64,000 bases of DNA from Neorhizobium sp. NCHU2750. Its GTDB lineage: Bacteria; Pseudomonadota; Alphaproteobacteria; Rhizobiales; Rhizobiaceae. Position numbers and translations under genes: made by a program. Of the stretch, positions 34,543-44,470 are shown piece after piece. Positions within the stretch are counted from its first letter, which is position 1. The number at the start of each line of letters is the position of its first letter. The stretch spans positions 1,860,001-1,924,000 of the forward strand of contig NZ_CP030827.1 in assembly GCF_003597675.1 (NCBI RefSeq), read 5' to 3'. The notes below the pieces were generated by a model. The model was not told the origin of the DNA, did not search any database, and was given only the letters and a program-made list of their open reading frames with translations.

Positions 34543-35166
34543 ATGATGGAATTGTTCACGACTGCCGGCCTTGCCGCACTCGTTGAGGTTATCGCAATCA
34601 ATCTCGTCCTTTCCGGAGACAATGCGATCGTCATCGGCCTGGCCGCTGCGGGCCTGCCTGCGCATCTGCGCCAGAAGGCCATCCTGTTCGGCATTGCTGC
34701 CGCGACCGTACTCCGGCTGATATTCGCCGTCGTCACCACCTATCTCCTCGGCATCGTCGGCCTGCAGCTTCTCGGTGGCCTTCTCCTCGGCTGGGTCTGC
34801 TGGAAGATGTGGACCGAACTTCGCGAGGATCCGGATAGCGCGGGGCACGATGCAGCGGCCGCGGGCCTCAAAGGCGGCAAGGAGAAGACCTTTTTCCAGG
34901 CCGCCATGCAGATCGTCGTCGCCGACGTCTCCATGTCGCTCGACAATGTTCTGGCGGTTGCCGGCGCCGCACAGGATCACTCGGCCGTACTCGTCATCGG
35001 CCTGATCGTCTCGATCGCGCTGATGGGCGTTGCCGCCAATTTCGTTGCCAAGCTTCTGTCGCGCTTCCGCTGGATCGCCTATCTCGGCCTGATCATCATC
35101 GTCTATGTGGCGCTGAACATGATTTATCACGGCTTTGTCGAGGTCATGCCGCTCATCTCCCGATGA
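34543..35166 (+). CDS. TerC/YjbE-family membrane protein
   Basis: A 207-residue protein with about seven helices. The two family motifs with buried acidic residues are present: NLVLSGDNAIVIGLA in helix 1 and VADVSMSLDNVLAVAGAAQ near residue 127. TerC relatives export manganese or help load metals into secreted enzymes; metal specificity here is inferred. A hydrophilic loop (REDPDSAGHDAAAAGLKGGK) divides the halves. Adjacent ATG codons at 34543 and 34546 are both possible starts. A good terminator follows. Confidence 0.88.
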   Translation: MMELFTTAGLAALVEVIAINLVLSGDNAIVIGLAAAGLPAHLRQKAILFGIAAATVLRLIFAVVTTYLLGIVGLQLLGGLLLGWVCWKMWTELREDPDSAGHDAAAAGLKGGKEKTFFQAAMQIVVADVSMSLDNVLAVAGAAQDHSAVLVIGLIVSIALMGVAANFVAKLLSRFRWIAYLGLIIIVYVALNMIYHGFVEVMPLISR

Positions 35167-35184
35167 CCACCGCCTGATAACAAG

Positions 35185-35217
35185 AAAGCCCGGCAACGCC
35201 TCGTTCGCCGGGCTTTT
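35185..35217. terminator. Bidirectional terminator between TerC-like and peroxiredoxin genes
   Basis: Arms AAAGCCCGGC and GCCGGGCTTT, extended inside by AACG/CGTT, with a T-rich tail on the plus strand and an AAAGAA tract on the other side. It separates two convergent genes. Confidence 0.8.
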
Positions 35218-35233
35218 CGTTTCGCTGTCCGGA

Positions 35234-35701
35234 TTAAAGCGCCTTGACCGCGGCCAGCACATCCTCAGCATGCCCGGCAACCTTGACCTTCGGCCAGACC
35301 TTCGCAACCTTGCCGGCCGCGTCGATCAGGAACGTCGTCCGCTCGATCCCCATATAGGTCTTGCCGTACATGCTCTTTTCCTTCCACACGCCATAGGCCT
35401 GCGACACGACCGTATCCTCATCCGCGCCAAGCGCCACCGTCAGCTCGCGTTTGCGAACGAAATTGTCGTGCTTCTTGACGCTGTCTGCGGAGATGCCGAC
35501 GACGGCTGCACCGGCCTTCTCGAATTCGGGAAGCAGCTGCGAAAACGAAATCGCCTCGGTCGTGCAGGCGCTCGTATCGTCCTTCGGATAGAAATAGAGC
35601 ACCAGCGGCTTGCCGCTGTAATCGCTAAGAGAAATCGTCCTGTCGCCATTTCCCGGCAGCGTAAAATCGGGGGCGGCCTCGCCCGTCGTCAGGTTTGCCA
35701 T
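35234..35701 (-). CDS. bcp: Thioredoxin-dependent peroxiredoxin, BCP/PrxQ type
   Basis: A 155-residue peroxiredoxin that reduces hydrogen peroxide and organic peroxides. It has DFTLPGNGDRTISLSDYSGK, VLYFYPKDDTSACTTEAISF with the peroxidatic Cys, and GISADSVKKHDNFVRK. The position five residues after the catalytic Cys, where many BCPs place a resolving Cys, is Ile/Ser here, so this is a 1-Cys-like or atypical form. MYGKTYMGIERTTFLIDAAG completes the fold. Single gene, convergent with the TerC-like gene. Confidence 0.92.
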   Translation of the reverse strand: MANLTTGEAAPDFTLPGNGDRTISLSDYSGKPLVLYFYPKDDTSACTTEAISFSQLLPEFEKAGAAVVGISADSVKKHDNFVRKRELTVALGADEDTVVSQAYGVWKEKSMYGKTYMGIERTTFLIDAAGKVAKVWPKVKVAGHAEDVLAAVKAL

Positions 35702-35814
35702 GGATTTCCTTTCTTTCGCCTGTATCTTGAGTGACTGTTGTCACAATGGGTATATACAGGCCGACGAAGCGTCCAGATCAGCGCTGGATGCGAAAAGGAC
35801 GAGTTCTTCACTGA

Positions 35815-38800
35815 ATGGCGGAAATACGGGGAGAGAAGGTCAGTTTCGGTAAGCAGGACATTGTTCCTCTGCACGAACTCCCGTCCGCACAGGCCGAAGA
35901 TCCGATCATCGTCCATTGTCCGCCTCAAACGACAAGAACACTGCGGATCTGCAAGTCGCTCGTGCTTTTGGCTATCCTTCTCGTCATCGCGATCGGCAGC
36001 GGGTTCTTTGCCATCGAAAGCGGTGTCATCGACAGCACCCTGACCAGCCGCGCCCAGGCTGCGCTCAACAACGCCATTGGCCCGCGCTACGTCTCGACCG
36101 TCGGCTCGGCCGCAATCCGCTTCAATTCGGACATGCGCATCGCCATCGAAGCGCGTGACGTCGATGTCGTCGAGCGGGCGACTGGCCAGCATTTGAGCCG
36201 TGCGGGTGCCCTTCGCATGGCCGTCGATCCTCTGGCGCTCCTGAGCGGCCGCATCTCGATCAACAGCATCGAGGCGCAGACGATTCGCCTGGAAACAGCT
36301 CAGCTGCCCGAAGGCGACCCGATCGCCCTCTCCAAGGTGCGCGTGGATGCCGTTCCTGACCTGCTGGAACAGGCTTTCCAGCGCCTCGATGAAGCCCGCG
36401 GCCTGATTGAGCGTACCGGCACCGCCTCGATCCGCCTTTCCGGCATCGATATCGTCCTGCCCGCCCCGCCGGGACGCAAGCCCAATGTCCTGACCGTCAA
36501 CGATCTCCAACTGGCGCGCAACGCCGCCGGCGAGATCGGCGTTAACGGAACGGTCAGCGTCAACGGTCGCAAAGCGCAGCTCACGGCCGCCTCTCAAACC
36601 GTGGATGGCGTCACCGCCGCCTTGTCGGCCCATCTCTCGGGTCTGGATGTCACTTCCTTCCTGCTGCAGCGAACCGAGGACGGTCTGCCGCGCGAAGGAT
36701 TGCAAAGCTCCGTCGATTTCGACATGAATGCCACGCGCGCCCGTGGCGATGCACAAAAGCCGGCCATGTCTGCCACGCTGACAAATTCGCCCGGCAATTT
36801 CTATTTCGACGGCATCCAGCAGACCTTCAGCGGCGCGACGATCAATATCGCCTATGATTTCGACAAGAATTCCATCGAAATCCTCAAGTCGAAGGCCCAG
36901 TTCGGCCCGACCATCCTGCCCTTCACCGGCGCTGTGATCGACCTGAACAGATTGAACCCTGACGACAAGCGGCTCGGCTTCGGCCTCGACATGCTGATCA
37001 GTGGCGGCACGGCGGTGAGCGCGTCCCCCGGCGAACAGCCGGGCATCTTCGACCTCAAGGCAACAGGACGTTACCTGACAGCGGACCGCCAGCTCGAATT
37101 CGACGAAATGGGCCTCATGAGCCCACTCGGCCAGATGGCGGCGGCGCTCAAGGTCCATTTCGGCAACGAGTCTCCCGAAATCAGTTTCGGCGGTCAGATA
37201 CCGCATATGCAGGTCACCGGCATCAAGCAGTTCTGGCCGTTCTGGATGGCGCGCAAGCCGCGCGACTGGGTGCTGCAGAACATGTTCGGCGGGAGCGTGT
37301 CGAATGGCACGCTCGCAGTCTTCATCCCTGCCGGACGGATGAAGGGTCCCGGAATTCCGATGGAGCTCGATGCCAACGAGCTTCAGATCAGTTTCGGCCT
37401 GACCGATTCGCGCCTCAACCTGCCCGGTGACATCCCGCCGCTGCGTGATCTCGACGGCCAGTTTTCGCTCAAGGGCGAGAATATGACGGTCGACGTCAGC
37501 AAGGCCGCTTCCTACGCCCCGTCCGGACGCGTCGTGCAGGTTCAAGGCGGCCGTTTCTCGATCCCGTCCACCTATGCCAAACCATTGATGGCGGATCTGT
37601 CGATCCACATCGCCGGCCACGCCGATGCCGTTACCGAACTTGCCAATTTCGCACCGATCCGCGCATTGAAGGGCACCAATTTCAAGCCCGATGATTTTTC
37701 AGGCGATGCACAGGCCGATATCCAGGCCAAATTTGGCCTGATCAACGATCAGCAGCCGCCAAAGCCTACCTGGAATGCTCAGATCCAACTGCAGGGTGTC
37801 AGCCTCGCACCGCCGGTAGAAGGCCACAAGATCGCCTCCCTGACAGGCCTTCTGGCAGTGGACAATCAGGCAGCCCGCCTGACCGCGAACGGCACGGTCG
37901 ACGACGTCCCCGCCGAATTGTCCATCGTCGAGCCCGTCGATCAGAATTCCGGTGTGAAACGGGCAAGAACGATTAAAGCGACGTTGAACAATGCCCAGCG
38001 CGACAAGCTGGTGCCGGGACTATCGGACATGATCGATGGCTCGATCGGCCTGGAGCTGACCCGCCTCGACGACAAGCGGCAGTCGGTCAAACTCGATCTC
38101 AGCCGCGCGGCCCTGACCATTCCGGGTGTCGGCTGGACCAAAGGCTCCGGCATAGGCGCCACGGCCCAGTTTGATGTCGCGTCCGGCGACATCAAGGATC
38201 TCAACATCCAGAACTTTCAGTTGAGCGGCGACACGTTCGGCGCCAAGGGAGATTTCCAGTTGGCCAATGGCCAATTGTCGACGGCATCCTTCTCCCATGT
38301 GCAGCTCTCGCCCGCCGACGATTACAGCGTCACCATCAAACGGAGCAAGGGCAGCTATGACATCGCCGTAAGCGGCTCCAGCGTCGACGTGCGCCCCGTC
38401 ATCACCCACTTGCGCGCCAGCACGACCGGTAGCGGTAGCAGCAATGGCGCGGGTGGCAGTTCCGGCGATGGCACGACAACGACGGTGAGCGCCAAGGTAG
38501 ATCAGGCAGTCGGCTTCAACGATGAACACCTCTCGAATGTGTCTCTGAATTTCTCCGTCCGCGGCTCCACCGTCACCCGAGCCGACCTTTCGGCGGTGAC
38601 CGGCAGCGGCCAGGCGGTGGTCAGCCAGATGACCCGCGGCGACACGATTTCGGTCACCAGTGGTGATGCCGGCGCTGTTGCCCGCTTCACCGACCTCTAT
38701 GACAACATGAAGGCCGGGCTTTTGAACTTGAAGCTCAAGGCACGCGGCAACGACTGGGCCGGCTCCATGGACATCCGCAACTTCCAGCTCGTCAACGAAA

Positions 38801-39234
38801 AGCGGCTGCAGTCTCTCGTCACCGCCCCGGTCGGCCGGGACGGAGAAAGCCTGAACACCGCCACCAAGAACGATATCGACGTCAGCGCCGCCCGTTTCCA
38901 GCGCGCTTTCGCGACCCTCGTCTATCAGGACGGTGCGTTGGCGGTCGACAACGGCATCGTCCGCGGCGAGCAGATCGGTGCGACCTTCCAGGGCACGGTT
39001 CGCGATGCCGCCGGCAAAATGGCGATGACCGGCACCTTCATGCCGGCCTATGGCCTCAATCGCCTGTTTGGCGAATTACCGCTGATCGGCGCCATCCTCG
39101 GCAATGGCCGAGATCGTGGGCTTTTGGGCATCACCTTCAAGCTCGATGGGCCGTTCGAAAAGCCGCGGCTGACCGTCAACCCGCTGTCGCTGATCGCTCC
39201 CGGCGTCTTCCGCCAGATCTTCGAGTTTCAGTAA
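35815..39234 (+). CDS. Giant AsmA-like/DUF3971 envelope protein (YhdP type)
   Basis: An 1139-residue protein anchored by one N-terminal helix (SLVLLAILLVIAIGSGFFAI, residues 45-64), with the rest probably periplasmic and beta-rich. The first domain (ISINSIEAQTIRLETAQLPE) and the long repeats resemble the AsmA/TamB superfamily; DUF3971 is expected in the middle (YFDGIQQTFSGATINIAYDF). The C-terminus (MTGTFMPAYGLNRLFGELPL; LGITFKLDGPFEKPRLTVNP) is typical of the AsmA-like C-terminal domain. Related proteins move phospholipids to the outer membrane. A Gly/Ser-rich patch lies near residue 875. Confidence 0.8.
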   Translation: MAEIRGEKVSFGKQDIVPLHELPSAQAEDPIIVHCPPQTTRTLRICKSLVLLAILLVIAIGSGFFAIESGVIDSTLTSRAQAALNNAIGPRYVSTVGSAAIRFNSDMRIAIEARDVDVVERATGQHLSRAGALRMAVDPLALLSGRISINSIEAQTIRLETAQLPEGDPIALSKVRVDAVPDLLEQAFQRLDEARGLIERTGTASIRLSGIDIVLPAPPGRKPNVLTVNDLQLARNAAGEIGVNGTVSVNGRKAQLTAASQTVDGVTAALSAHLSGLDVTSFLLQRTEDGLPREGLQSSVDFDMNATRARGDAQKPAMSATLTNSPGNFYFDGIQQTFSGATINIAYDFDKNSIEILKSKAQFGPTILPFTGAVIDLNRLNPDDKRLGFGLDMLISGGTAVSASPGEQPGIFDLKATGRYLTADRQLEFDEMGLMSPLGQMAAALKVHFGNESPEISFGGQIPHMQVTGIKQFWPFWMARKPRDWVLQNMFGGSVSNGTLAVFIPAGRMKGPGIPMELDANELQISFGLTDSRLNLPGDIPPLRDLDGQFSLKGENMTVDVSKAASYAPSGRVVQVQGGRFSIPSTYAKPLMADLSIHIAGHADAVTELANFAPIRALKGTNFKPDDFSGDAQADIQAKFGLINDQQPPKPTWNAQIQLQGVSLAPPVEGHKIASLTGLLAVDNQAARLTANGTVDDVPAELSIVEPVDQNSGVKRARTIKATLNNAQRDKLVPGLSDMIDGSIGLELTRLDDKRQSVKLDLSRAALTIPGVGWTKGSGIGATAQFDVASGDIKDLNIQNFQLSGDTFGAKGDFQLANGQLSTASFSHVQLSPADDYSVTIKRSKGSYDIAVSGSSVDVRPVITHLRASTTGSGSSNGAGGSSGDGTTTTVSAKVDQAVGFNDEHLSNVSLNFSVRGSTVTRADLSAVTGSGQAVVSQMTRGDTISVTSGDAGAVARFTDLYDNMKAGLLNLKLKARGNDWAGSMDIRNFQLVNEKRLQSLVTAPVGRDGESLNTATKNDIDVSAARFQRAFATLVYQDGALAVDNGIVRGEQIGATFQGTVRDAAGKMAMTGTFMPAYGLNRLFGELPLIGAILGNGRDRGLLGITFKLDGPFEKPRLTVNPLSLIAPGVFRQIFEFQ

Positions 39235-39260
39235 CAGTGCCAACGGCCAACACCGCGTGA

Positions 39261-39293
39261 AAAAGCCGCCCGGATTGCTCCGAGCGGCTTTTG
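39261..39293. terminator. Bidirectional terminator between AsmA-like gene and tyrS
   Basis: Perfect nine-base arms AAAAGCCGC/GCGGCTTTT with a second inner pairing (CCGG/CCG), lying between the two convergent stop codons. T runs are present on both strands. Confidence 0.8.
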
Positions 39294-39320
39294 TCTCGTC
39301 AATAGTTGTTCGTCATGCCC

Positions 39321-40574
39321 TCAGGCGGGACGCACCAGAATATGCTTCTTCTTGCCGAGCGACAGCTTGATCACGCCATCACCCGTCACCTCGCCGGTGC
39401 CGATCACCTTGCGCTCGTCGGAGACGGCGGCATCGTTGATGCGCACTGCGCCACCCTGCACGTGACGGCGGGCTTCGCCGTTAGACGCGGCAAGACCGGC
39501 TTTGACGATCAGCGCCAGCAGGCCGATACCGGCTTCGAGTTCGGCGGCAGGAACGTCCACCGACGGCAGGTTGTCGGCAAGCGCACCTTCCTCGAAAGTC
39601 TTTCGCGCCGTTTCCGCCGCCTGCTCTGCCGCCTCGCGACCATGCAGCATGGCAGTCACTTCGGTTGCCAGGATCTTCTTCACCTCGTTGATCTCAGCCC
39701 CACCGAGTGCCGAAAGCCGGGCGATCTCGTCCATCGGCAAGGTCGTGTAAAGCTTCAGGAAGCGCGATACGTCGGCATCCTCGGTATTGCGCCAGTACTG
39801 CCAGAAATCATAGGCAGACAGCATGTCCGGGTTGAGCCAGACCGCACCATTGGCAGACTTGCCCATCTTGGCACCCGACGACGTGGTCAGAAGCGGCGAG
39901 GTCAGCGCATAGAGCTGCTGCGTCCCCATCCGGTGACCGAGGTCGATGCCGTTGACGATATTGCCCCACTGGTCGGAGCCACCCATCTGCAGCCGCACGT
40001 CGTAGCGCTTGGAAAGCTCGACGAAGTCATAGGCCTGCAGGATCATGTAGTTGAATTCGAGGAAGGACAAAGACTGCTCGCGCTCGAGACGCGTCTTGAC
40101 GCTGTCGAAGGACAGCATCCGGTTGACCGAGAAGTGCCGGCCGACATCGCGCAGGAATTCGAGATAGTTGAGACCGCGCAGCCAGTCGGCGTTGTTGATC
40201 ATCAACGCGTCCTTCGGGCCATCGCCGTAATTCAGGTAGCTTGAGAACACCCGCTTGATCGAGGCGATATTGCTCTCGATCGTCTCGAGCGTCATCAGCT
40301 GGCGCGACTCTTCCTTGAAGGACGGATCGCCGACCATGCCGGTCCCGCCGCCCATCAGCGAGATCGGCCGATGTCCGGTCTGCTGCATCCAGTGCAGCAT
40401 CATGATCTGGATCAGGCTGCCGGCATGCAGTGACGGCGCCGTCGGGTCATAGCCGATATAGGCGGTCACAATTTCCTTGGCGAACAGTTCGTCGAGACCT
40501 GCCTCGTCGGAGATCTGGTGAATGAAGCCGCGCTCGTCGAGCGTACGAAGGAAATCGGACTTGAACCTGGACAT
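39321..40574 (-). CDS. tyrS: Tyrosyl-tRNA synthetase
   Basis: Charges tRNA-Tyr with tyrosine. The 417-residue protein is of the bacterial TyrRS type: tyrosine pocket [20 protein letters not shown] (containing the HIGH-equivalent HAGS), [18 protein letters not shown] in the active site, the KMSKS-equivalent KMGKS, and a C-terminal S4 RNA-binding domain ([20 protein letters not shown]). It is a single gene, divergent from the M23 peptidase gene. Confidence 0.97.
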   Translation of the reverse strand: MSRFKSDFLRTLDERGFIHQISDEAGLDELFAKEIVTAYIGYDPTAPSLHAGSLIQIMMLHWMQQTGHRPISLMGGGTGMVGDPSFKEESRQLMTLETIESNIASIKRVFSSYLNYGDGPKDALMINNADWLRGLNYLEFLRDVGRHFSVNRMLSFDSVKTRLEREQSLSFLEFNYMILQAYDFVELSKRYDVRLQMGGSDQWGNIVNGIDLGHRMGTQQLYALTSPLLTTSSGAKMGKSANGAVWLNPDMLSAYDFWQYWRNTEDADVSRFLKLYTTLPMDEIARLSALGGAEINEVKKILATEVTAMLHGREAAEQAAETARKTFEEGALADNLPSVDVPAAELEAGIGLLALIVKAGLAASNGEARRHVQGGAVRINDAAVSDERKVIGTGEVTGDGVIKLSLGKKKHILVRPA

Positions 40575-40784
40575 CTTTGCTCTCTGGGGATGTGTCTTGC
40601 ACTGTGCGACGCGCGTCTAGCATCGTTTCGCGCGATAATCACTTCAAAAGTGATTGCCCCGTCGCAGCGCATTCCCCCAACCGTCACATGAGCGCCTCGG
40701 CAAATAAGGGTTCATTAACCTTAAGGATGTGTAATTGCCGCAAGCAAGCACTGGATTTGATTCAGCTTTATTGAGGAGCAGGCC

Positions 40785-42083
40785 GTGGCCCAACGAGCCG
40801 AAAACAGGGTCTTTGGAAAACGGCAAGCCAATCACGTCCTGATTCTCGCAAGCGGCGAACAGATCCGCCACATGACCATCCGCCCCTGGATGATCGCGAT
40901 CGGCCTGAGTGCCGCCTGCATGGCGCTTGTCGGCTATCTCGGCGCCACCTCCTATCTCGTGGTCCGCGACGACCTGATCGGCGCCACCATGGCGCGCCAG
41001 GCCCGCATGCAGCACGACTACGAGGACCGCATCGCAGCGCTCAGAGCGCAACTCGACCGCATCACCTCCCGACAGTTGCTCGACCAGCAGGTCGTCGAGA
41101 AGAAGGTCGAGAAATTGCTGGAACAGCAGGACGCCATCTTCTCCCGCCACGGCAAGCTCGGTTCACTTCTCGACCGCGCCCAGCAGTCCGGCATAGAGCC
41201 TTCTGCCTCGGACGCACCGGCCTTCGCGCCAGGCAGCGACGGCAAGCGTGCGGATGCCGGCGGTGCGAGCGCAATTTCGCGCTTGCTGGCCAAAAGCGAT
41301 ACCGCCGATGCCCAGCCCGCCAATGCTTCGTCCAATCTTGCGACTGCGACCCTCCGCGAGGGTGCTGCCGACCGCGCCGACAGGATGTTCTCCAAGGTAA
41401 CCCTGTCCCTCAAGACGCTGGAAAACCAGCAGTTGAACAAGGTCGCCAGCCTCACGACCGATGCCTCCAATACGGCCGATGCGATAACCTCCATTCTGGC
41501 GCATAACGGGGTGGATATCGACGAGACGGCAGAGGAGGACAAGAAAGGCGGCGTCGGCGGCCCCTACGTGGCCCCACGACTGGCCGGTGACCGTTTCGAC
41601 CAGTCTCTGGACGACCTCGACGCCGCCCTGACCCGCCTGGAAAACGTGCGCGATACGGCACGCGCCCTGCCCTTTGCCAACCCGGCGCCCGGCGAGCCGA
41701 TCACCAGCCGATTCGGCAACCGTATCGATCCCTTTCTTGGCCGCCTTGCGCTCCATTCCGGCATCGATTTCGCCGCCCAGACGGGGGATGGTGTGAAAAC
41801 GACAGGGACCGGCAAGGTCACCATCGCCGGCGTCATCAATGGCTACGGCAACATGGTCGAGATCGATCACGGATATGGAATTGCCACCCGCTACGGCCAT
41901 CTTTCCAAAATACTCGTCAGCGTCGGCGACGAGGTCCGGGCCGGCGATATTATCGGCCGCGCAGGCTCTACCGGCCGGTCCACCGGTCCGCACATCCACT
42001 ACGAGGTGCGCCGCAACGGACAGCCCATAGATCCCATGCATTTCCTCAATGCCGGGATGAAACTGACCACCTATCTGGAGTAG
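40785..42083 (+). CDS. M23-family murein endopeptidase with coiled coil
   Basis: A 432-residue protein. One N-terminal membrane helix (MIAIGLSAACMALVGYLGAT) is followed by a coiled coil (residues about 75-125, RIAALRAQLDRITSRQLLDQ) and a C-terminal LytM/M23 domain. Zinc ligands are present: HSGIDFA (His, Asp) and HIHYEVRRNG (His-x-His). It should cut peptide cross-links in peptidoglycan or regulate amidases during cell division. Start is GTG 40785 with GAGGAGC upstream. Confidence 0.87.
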   Translation: MAQRAENRVFGKRQANHVLILASGEQIRHMTIRPWMIAIGLSAACMALVGYLGATSYLVVRDDLIGATMARQARMQHDYEDRIAALRAQLDRITSRQLLDQQVVEKKVEKLLEQQDAIFSRHGKLGSLLDRAQQSGIEPSASDAPAFAPGSDGKRADAGGASAISRLLAKSDTADAQPANASSNLATATLREGAADRADRMFSKVTLSLKTLENQQLNKVASLTTDASNTADAITSILAHNGVDIDETAEEDKKGGVGGPYVAPRLAGDRFDQSLDDLDAALTRLENVRDTARALPFANPAPGEPITSRFGNRIDPFLGRLALHSGIDFAAQTGDGVKTTGTGKVTIAGVINGYGNMVEIDHGYGIATRYGHLSKILVSVGDEVRAGDIIGRAGSTGRSTGPHIHYEVRRNGQPIDPMHFLNAGMKLTTYLE

Positions 42084-42265
42084 CGTATACGCTCCGCGAC
42101 GCGGCCTATCGCCGCGAGGTGACTTTCATTCACCAAATCAGCCGTGCTCGAACCCGGTTTTCTTGACTTTCCGGCATTTTGGTCATATGTCGCGCCCTGT
42201 TGTCGCCCCAATTGAGCGTAGCGACGGATGATGTTCTTCTTGAACGAAATGGAATTGTATTTCCT

Positions 42266-43789
42266 TTGACCACTTTTGCTGATCTTGGCCTGAGCCAGAA
42301 AGTTCTCTCTGCCGTCACCGACGCCGGCTACACAACGCCGACTCCCATTCAGGCGGGAGCCATTCCTCACGCGCTGCAGCGCCGCGATATTTGCGGCATA
42401 GCGCAGACCGGCACGGGCAAGACCGCGTCCTTCGTTCTGCCCATGCTGACGCTTCTGGAAAAGGGCCGCGCACGAGCGCGCATGCCGCGCACGCTGATCC
42501 TCGAGCCGACCCGCGAACTGGCTGCGCAGGTCGCAGAAAACTTCGAGAAATACGGCAAGAATCACAAGCTCAACGTCGCCCTCCTGATCGGCGGCGTCTC
42601 CTTCGAGGAGCAGGATCGCAAGCTTGAGCGCGGCGCCGACGTTCTGATCTGCACCCCCGGCCGCCTGCTCGACCACTGCGAGCGCGGCAAGCTTCTGATG
42701 ACCGGCGTCGAGATCCTCGTCATCGACGAAGCCGACCGCATGCTCGACATGGGCTTCATCCCGGATATCGAGCGCATCGCCAAGATGATCCCCTTCACCC
42801 GCCAGACGCTGTTCTTCTCGGCCACCATGCCGCCGGAAATCCAGAAGCTGGCAGACCGCTTCCTGCAGAACCCGGAGCGGGTCGAGGTTGCCAAGCCGTC
42901 CTCGACCGCCAAGACCGTGACGCAGCGCCTCGTCGCAGCCCATGGCAAGGATTACGAGAAGCGCGCCGTGCTCCGCGACCTGATCAAGGTTCAGGAAGAC
43001 CTGAAGAACGCCATTATATTCTGCAATCGCAAGAAGGATGTCGCCGATTTGTTCCGCTCGCTGGAACGCCACGGCTTTTCCGTCGGCGCCCTGCATGGCG
43101 ACATGGACCAGCGTTCGCGCATGACGATGCTTGCCAATTTCAAGGACGGCAACATCAAGCTTCTCGTCGCCTCCGACGTTGCCGCACGCGGCCTCGACAT
43201 CCCCGACGTCAGCCACGTCTTCAATTTCGACGTGCCGATCCATTCGGAAGACTATGTCCACCGCATCGGTCGTACCGGCCGCGCCGGTCGCTCCGGCAAA
43301 GCGTTCACGATCGTGACACGTGCCGATACTAAATATGTCGATGCCATCGAAAAGCTGATTGCTGAAAAGATCGAATGGCAGAACGGCGACCTTTCCGCCC
43401 TGCCCGCTCCCATGGAAAGCCATGACAGCGGCGAGCGTGGTCGCAAGGGCGGCCGCGAACGCGGCGGCCGGGATAGGGATCGGGACCGCAATCGCGGCAA
43501 CCGTCAGGAACAGGCGGTGGCAGCAGATGCACCGCAGGAAAAGCAAATCGTCACGGAAGAGGCAAGCGTGGAAGCAGTTCTGGAAAATTCGAAGTCGGAG
43601 CGTCGTTCTGACAGGAAGAATCAGCCTGCCAACAACCGCGGCCGTGATCGTGACCGTCGGCCCAACCCGGCCAATGACGATAACCGCGAGCGCCGCCGCT
43701 ATCGCGACCACGACGATGGCCCGACGCCGGTCGGCTTCGGCGACGATATCCCCGCCTTCATGCTGATCGTTGCCAACGCTGCAAAGTGA
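42266..43789 (+). CDS. DEAD-box RNA helicase, RhlE-like
   Basis: A 507-residue helicase that remodels RNA or ribosomes, often needed in the cold. Motifs in order: Q motif PTPIQAGAIPHAL, I AQTGTGKTASF, Ia EPTRELAAQ, II VIDEADRMLD, III FFSATMP, V ASDVAARGLDIPD, VI HRIGRTGRAGRSG. From about residue 390 the tail is rich in Arg, Gly and Asp (GGRERGGRDRDRDRNRGNRQ), a disordered RNA-binding extension. TTG 42266 (LTTFADLGLS) fits the usual start, though its ribosome site is weak. The Nudix gene overlaps the stop by 4 bases. Confidence 0.92.
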   Translation: MTTFADLGLSQKVLSAVTDAGYTTPTPIQAGAIPHALQRRDICGIAQTGTGKTASFVLPMLTLLEKGRARARMPRTLILEPTRELAAQVAENFEKYGKNHKLNVALLIGGVSFEEQDRKLERGADVLICTPGRLLDHCERGKLLMTGVEILVIDEADRMLDMGFIPDIERIAKMIPFTRQTLFFSATMPPEIQKLADRFLQNPERVEVAKPSSTAKTVTQRLVAAHGKDYEKRAVLRDLIKVQEDLKNAIIFCNRKKDVADLFRSLERHGFSVGALHGDMDQRSRMTMLANFKDGNIKLLVASDVAARGLDIPDVSHVFNFDVPIHSEDYVHRIGRTGRAGRSGKAFTIVTRADTKYVDAIEKLIAEKIEWQNGDLSALPAPMESHDSGERGRKGGRERGGRDRDRDRNRGNRQEQAVAADAPQEKQIVTEEASVEAVLENSKSERRSDRKNQPANNRGRDRDRRPNPANDDNRERRRYRDHDDGPTPVGFGDDIPAFMLIVANAAK

Positions 43790-44226
43790 CGGTTGCTGAC
43801 CAGTCCGCAACGGCACGCCCGGGCCTGGATTTTCCGGGCCTCGGTGTTGGTCTGGTCATTCGCCGGGCCGACGGAAAAGTGCTTGTCTGCCGCAGGCTGA
43901 AGGCACCGGAAGCCGGATACTGGAACATTGTCGGCGGCAAGGTCGACATGATGGAGCGCGCGGAGGATGCCGCGCGTCGCGAGGCCGAAGAGGAAACCGG
44001 CCTCAGGATCGGAAAAGTCCGGTTTGTCTGCCATATCGAAGGCATATTGCCCGACGAGGGCCAGCACTGGCTCTCCCTCATCTATGTCACCGAGGATTTC
44101 GACGGCGAACCGGTCCTGACGGAACCGGACAAGCATGCCGACCTCATGTGGATCGATATCAACGATCCTCCAAGCCCTCTGTCGCTTTTCTCGTCGCTGG
44201 CTTTCAGCCATCTGAAGAGTATCTAA
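43786..44226 (+). CDS. Nudix hydrolase
   Basis: A 146-residue Nudix protein. The box is complete: GGKVDMMERAEDAARREAEE followed by ETGL, matching G-x5-E-x7-REuxEExGu. It resembles small MutT/NudI-like pyrophosphatases; substrate not assigned. GTG 43786 overlaps the helicase stop (GTGA), so translation is probably coupled to it. This links a nucleotide- or RNA-cap-type hydrolase with an RNA helicase, but joint function is only inferred. Confidence 0.87.
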   Translation: MTVADQSATARPGLDFPGLGVGLVIRRADGKVLVCRRLKAPEAGYWNIVGGKVDMMERAEDAARREAEEETGLRIGKVRFVCHIEGILPDEGQHWLSLIYVTEDFDGEPVLTEPDKHADLMWIDINDPPSPLSLFSSLAFSHLKSI

Positions 44227-44293
44227 CGGCGGTGCCGTTCCTCAAGACGCGCTGCACCGTTTTGTCCGGCATGCTTTCAACACGAAGCCATAG

Positions 44294-44405
44294 TAAAAAA
44301 GCCGTCCCGGTTTCCCAGAACGGCTTCGCCTTGATGAAAAAGCGCGCAATATTCGCGGATGCTGTCGTCGGCCCGGCAGGTCCCAGGCCACATCCCCCAT
44401 TACGT
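44294..44405 (-). ncRNA. Candidate small RNA between Nudix and TfoX-like genes
   Basis: On the minus strand a promoter-like pair TTGCGA (44440-44435) and CTATTC (44417-44412) is spaced by exactly 17 bases. It is followed after about 110 bases by a strong terminator: stem 44326-44299, 12 pairs with a GAAA loop using U-G wobbles, then a T run. The wobbles make the hairpin specific for this strand. There is no ORF inside. It could also be the 3' leader end of the TfoX-like transcript, whose stop is 144 bases upstream. Confidence 0.4.
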
Positions 44406-44470
44406 ATGCAAGAATAGCTAGACTGCCATGGCCCTCGCAATACCTGAAATCTAATAGTTGCTAAGCGTGA

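Noticed and set aside
35689..37620. A 643-codon minus-strand frame across the AsmA-like gene
   Set aside because: Low-complexity Arg/Asp/Gly composition and complete overlap with a real gene mark it as an antisense shadow.
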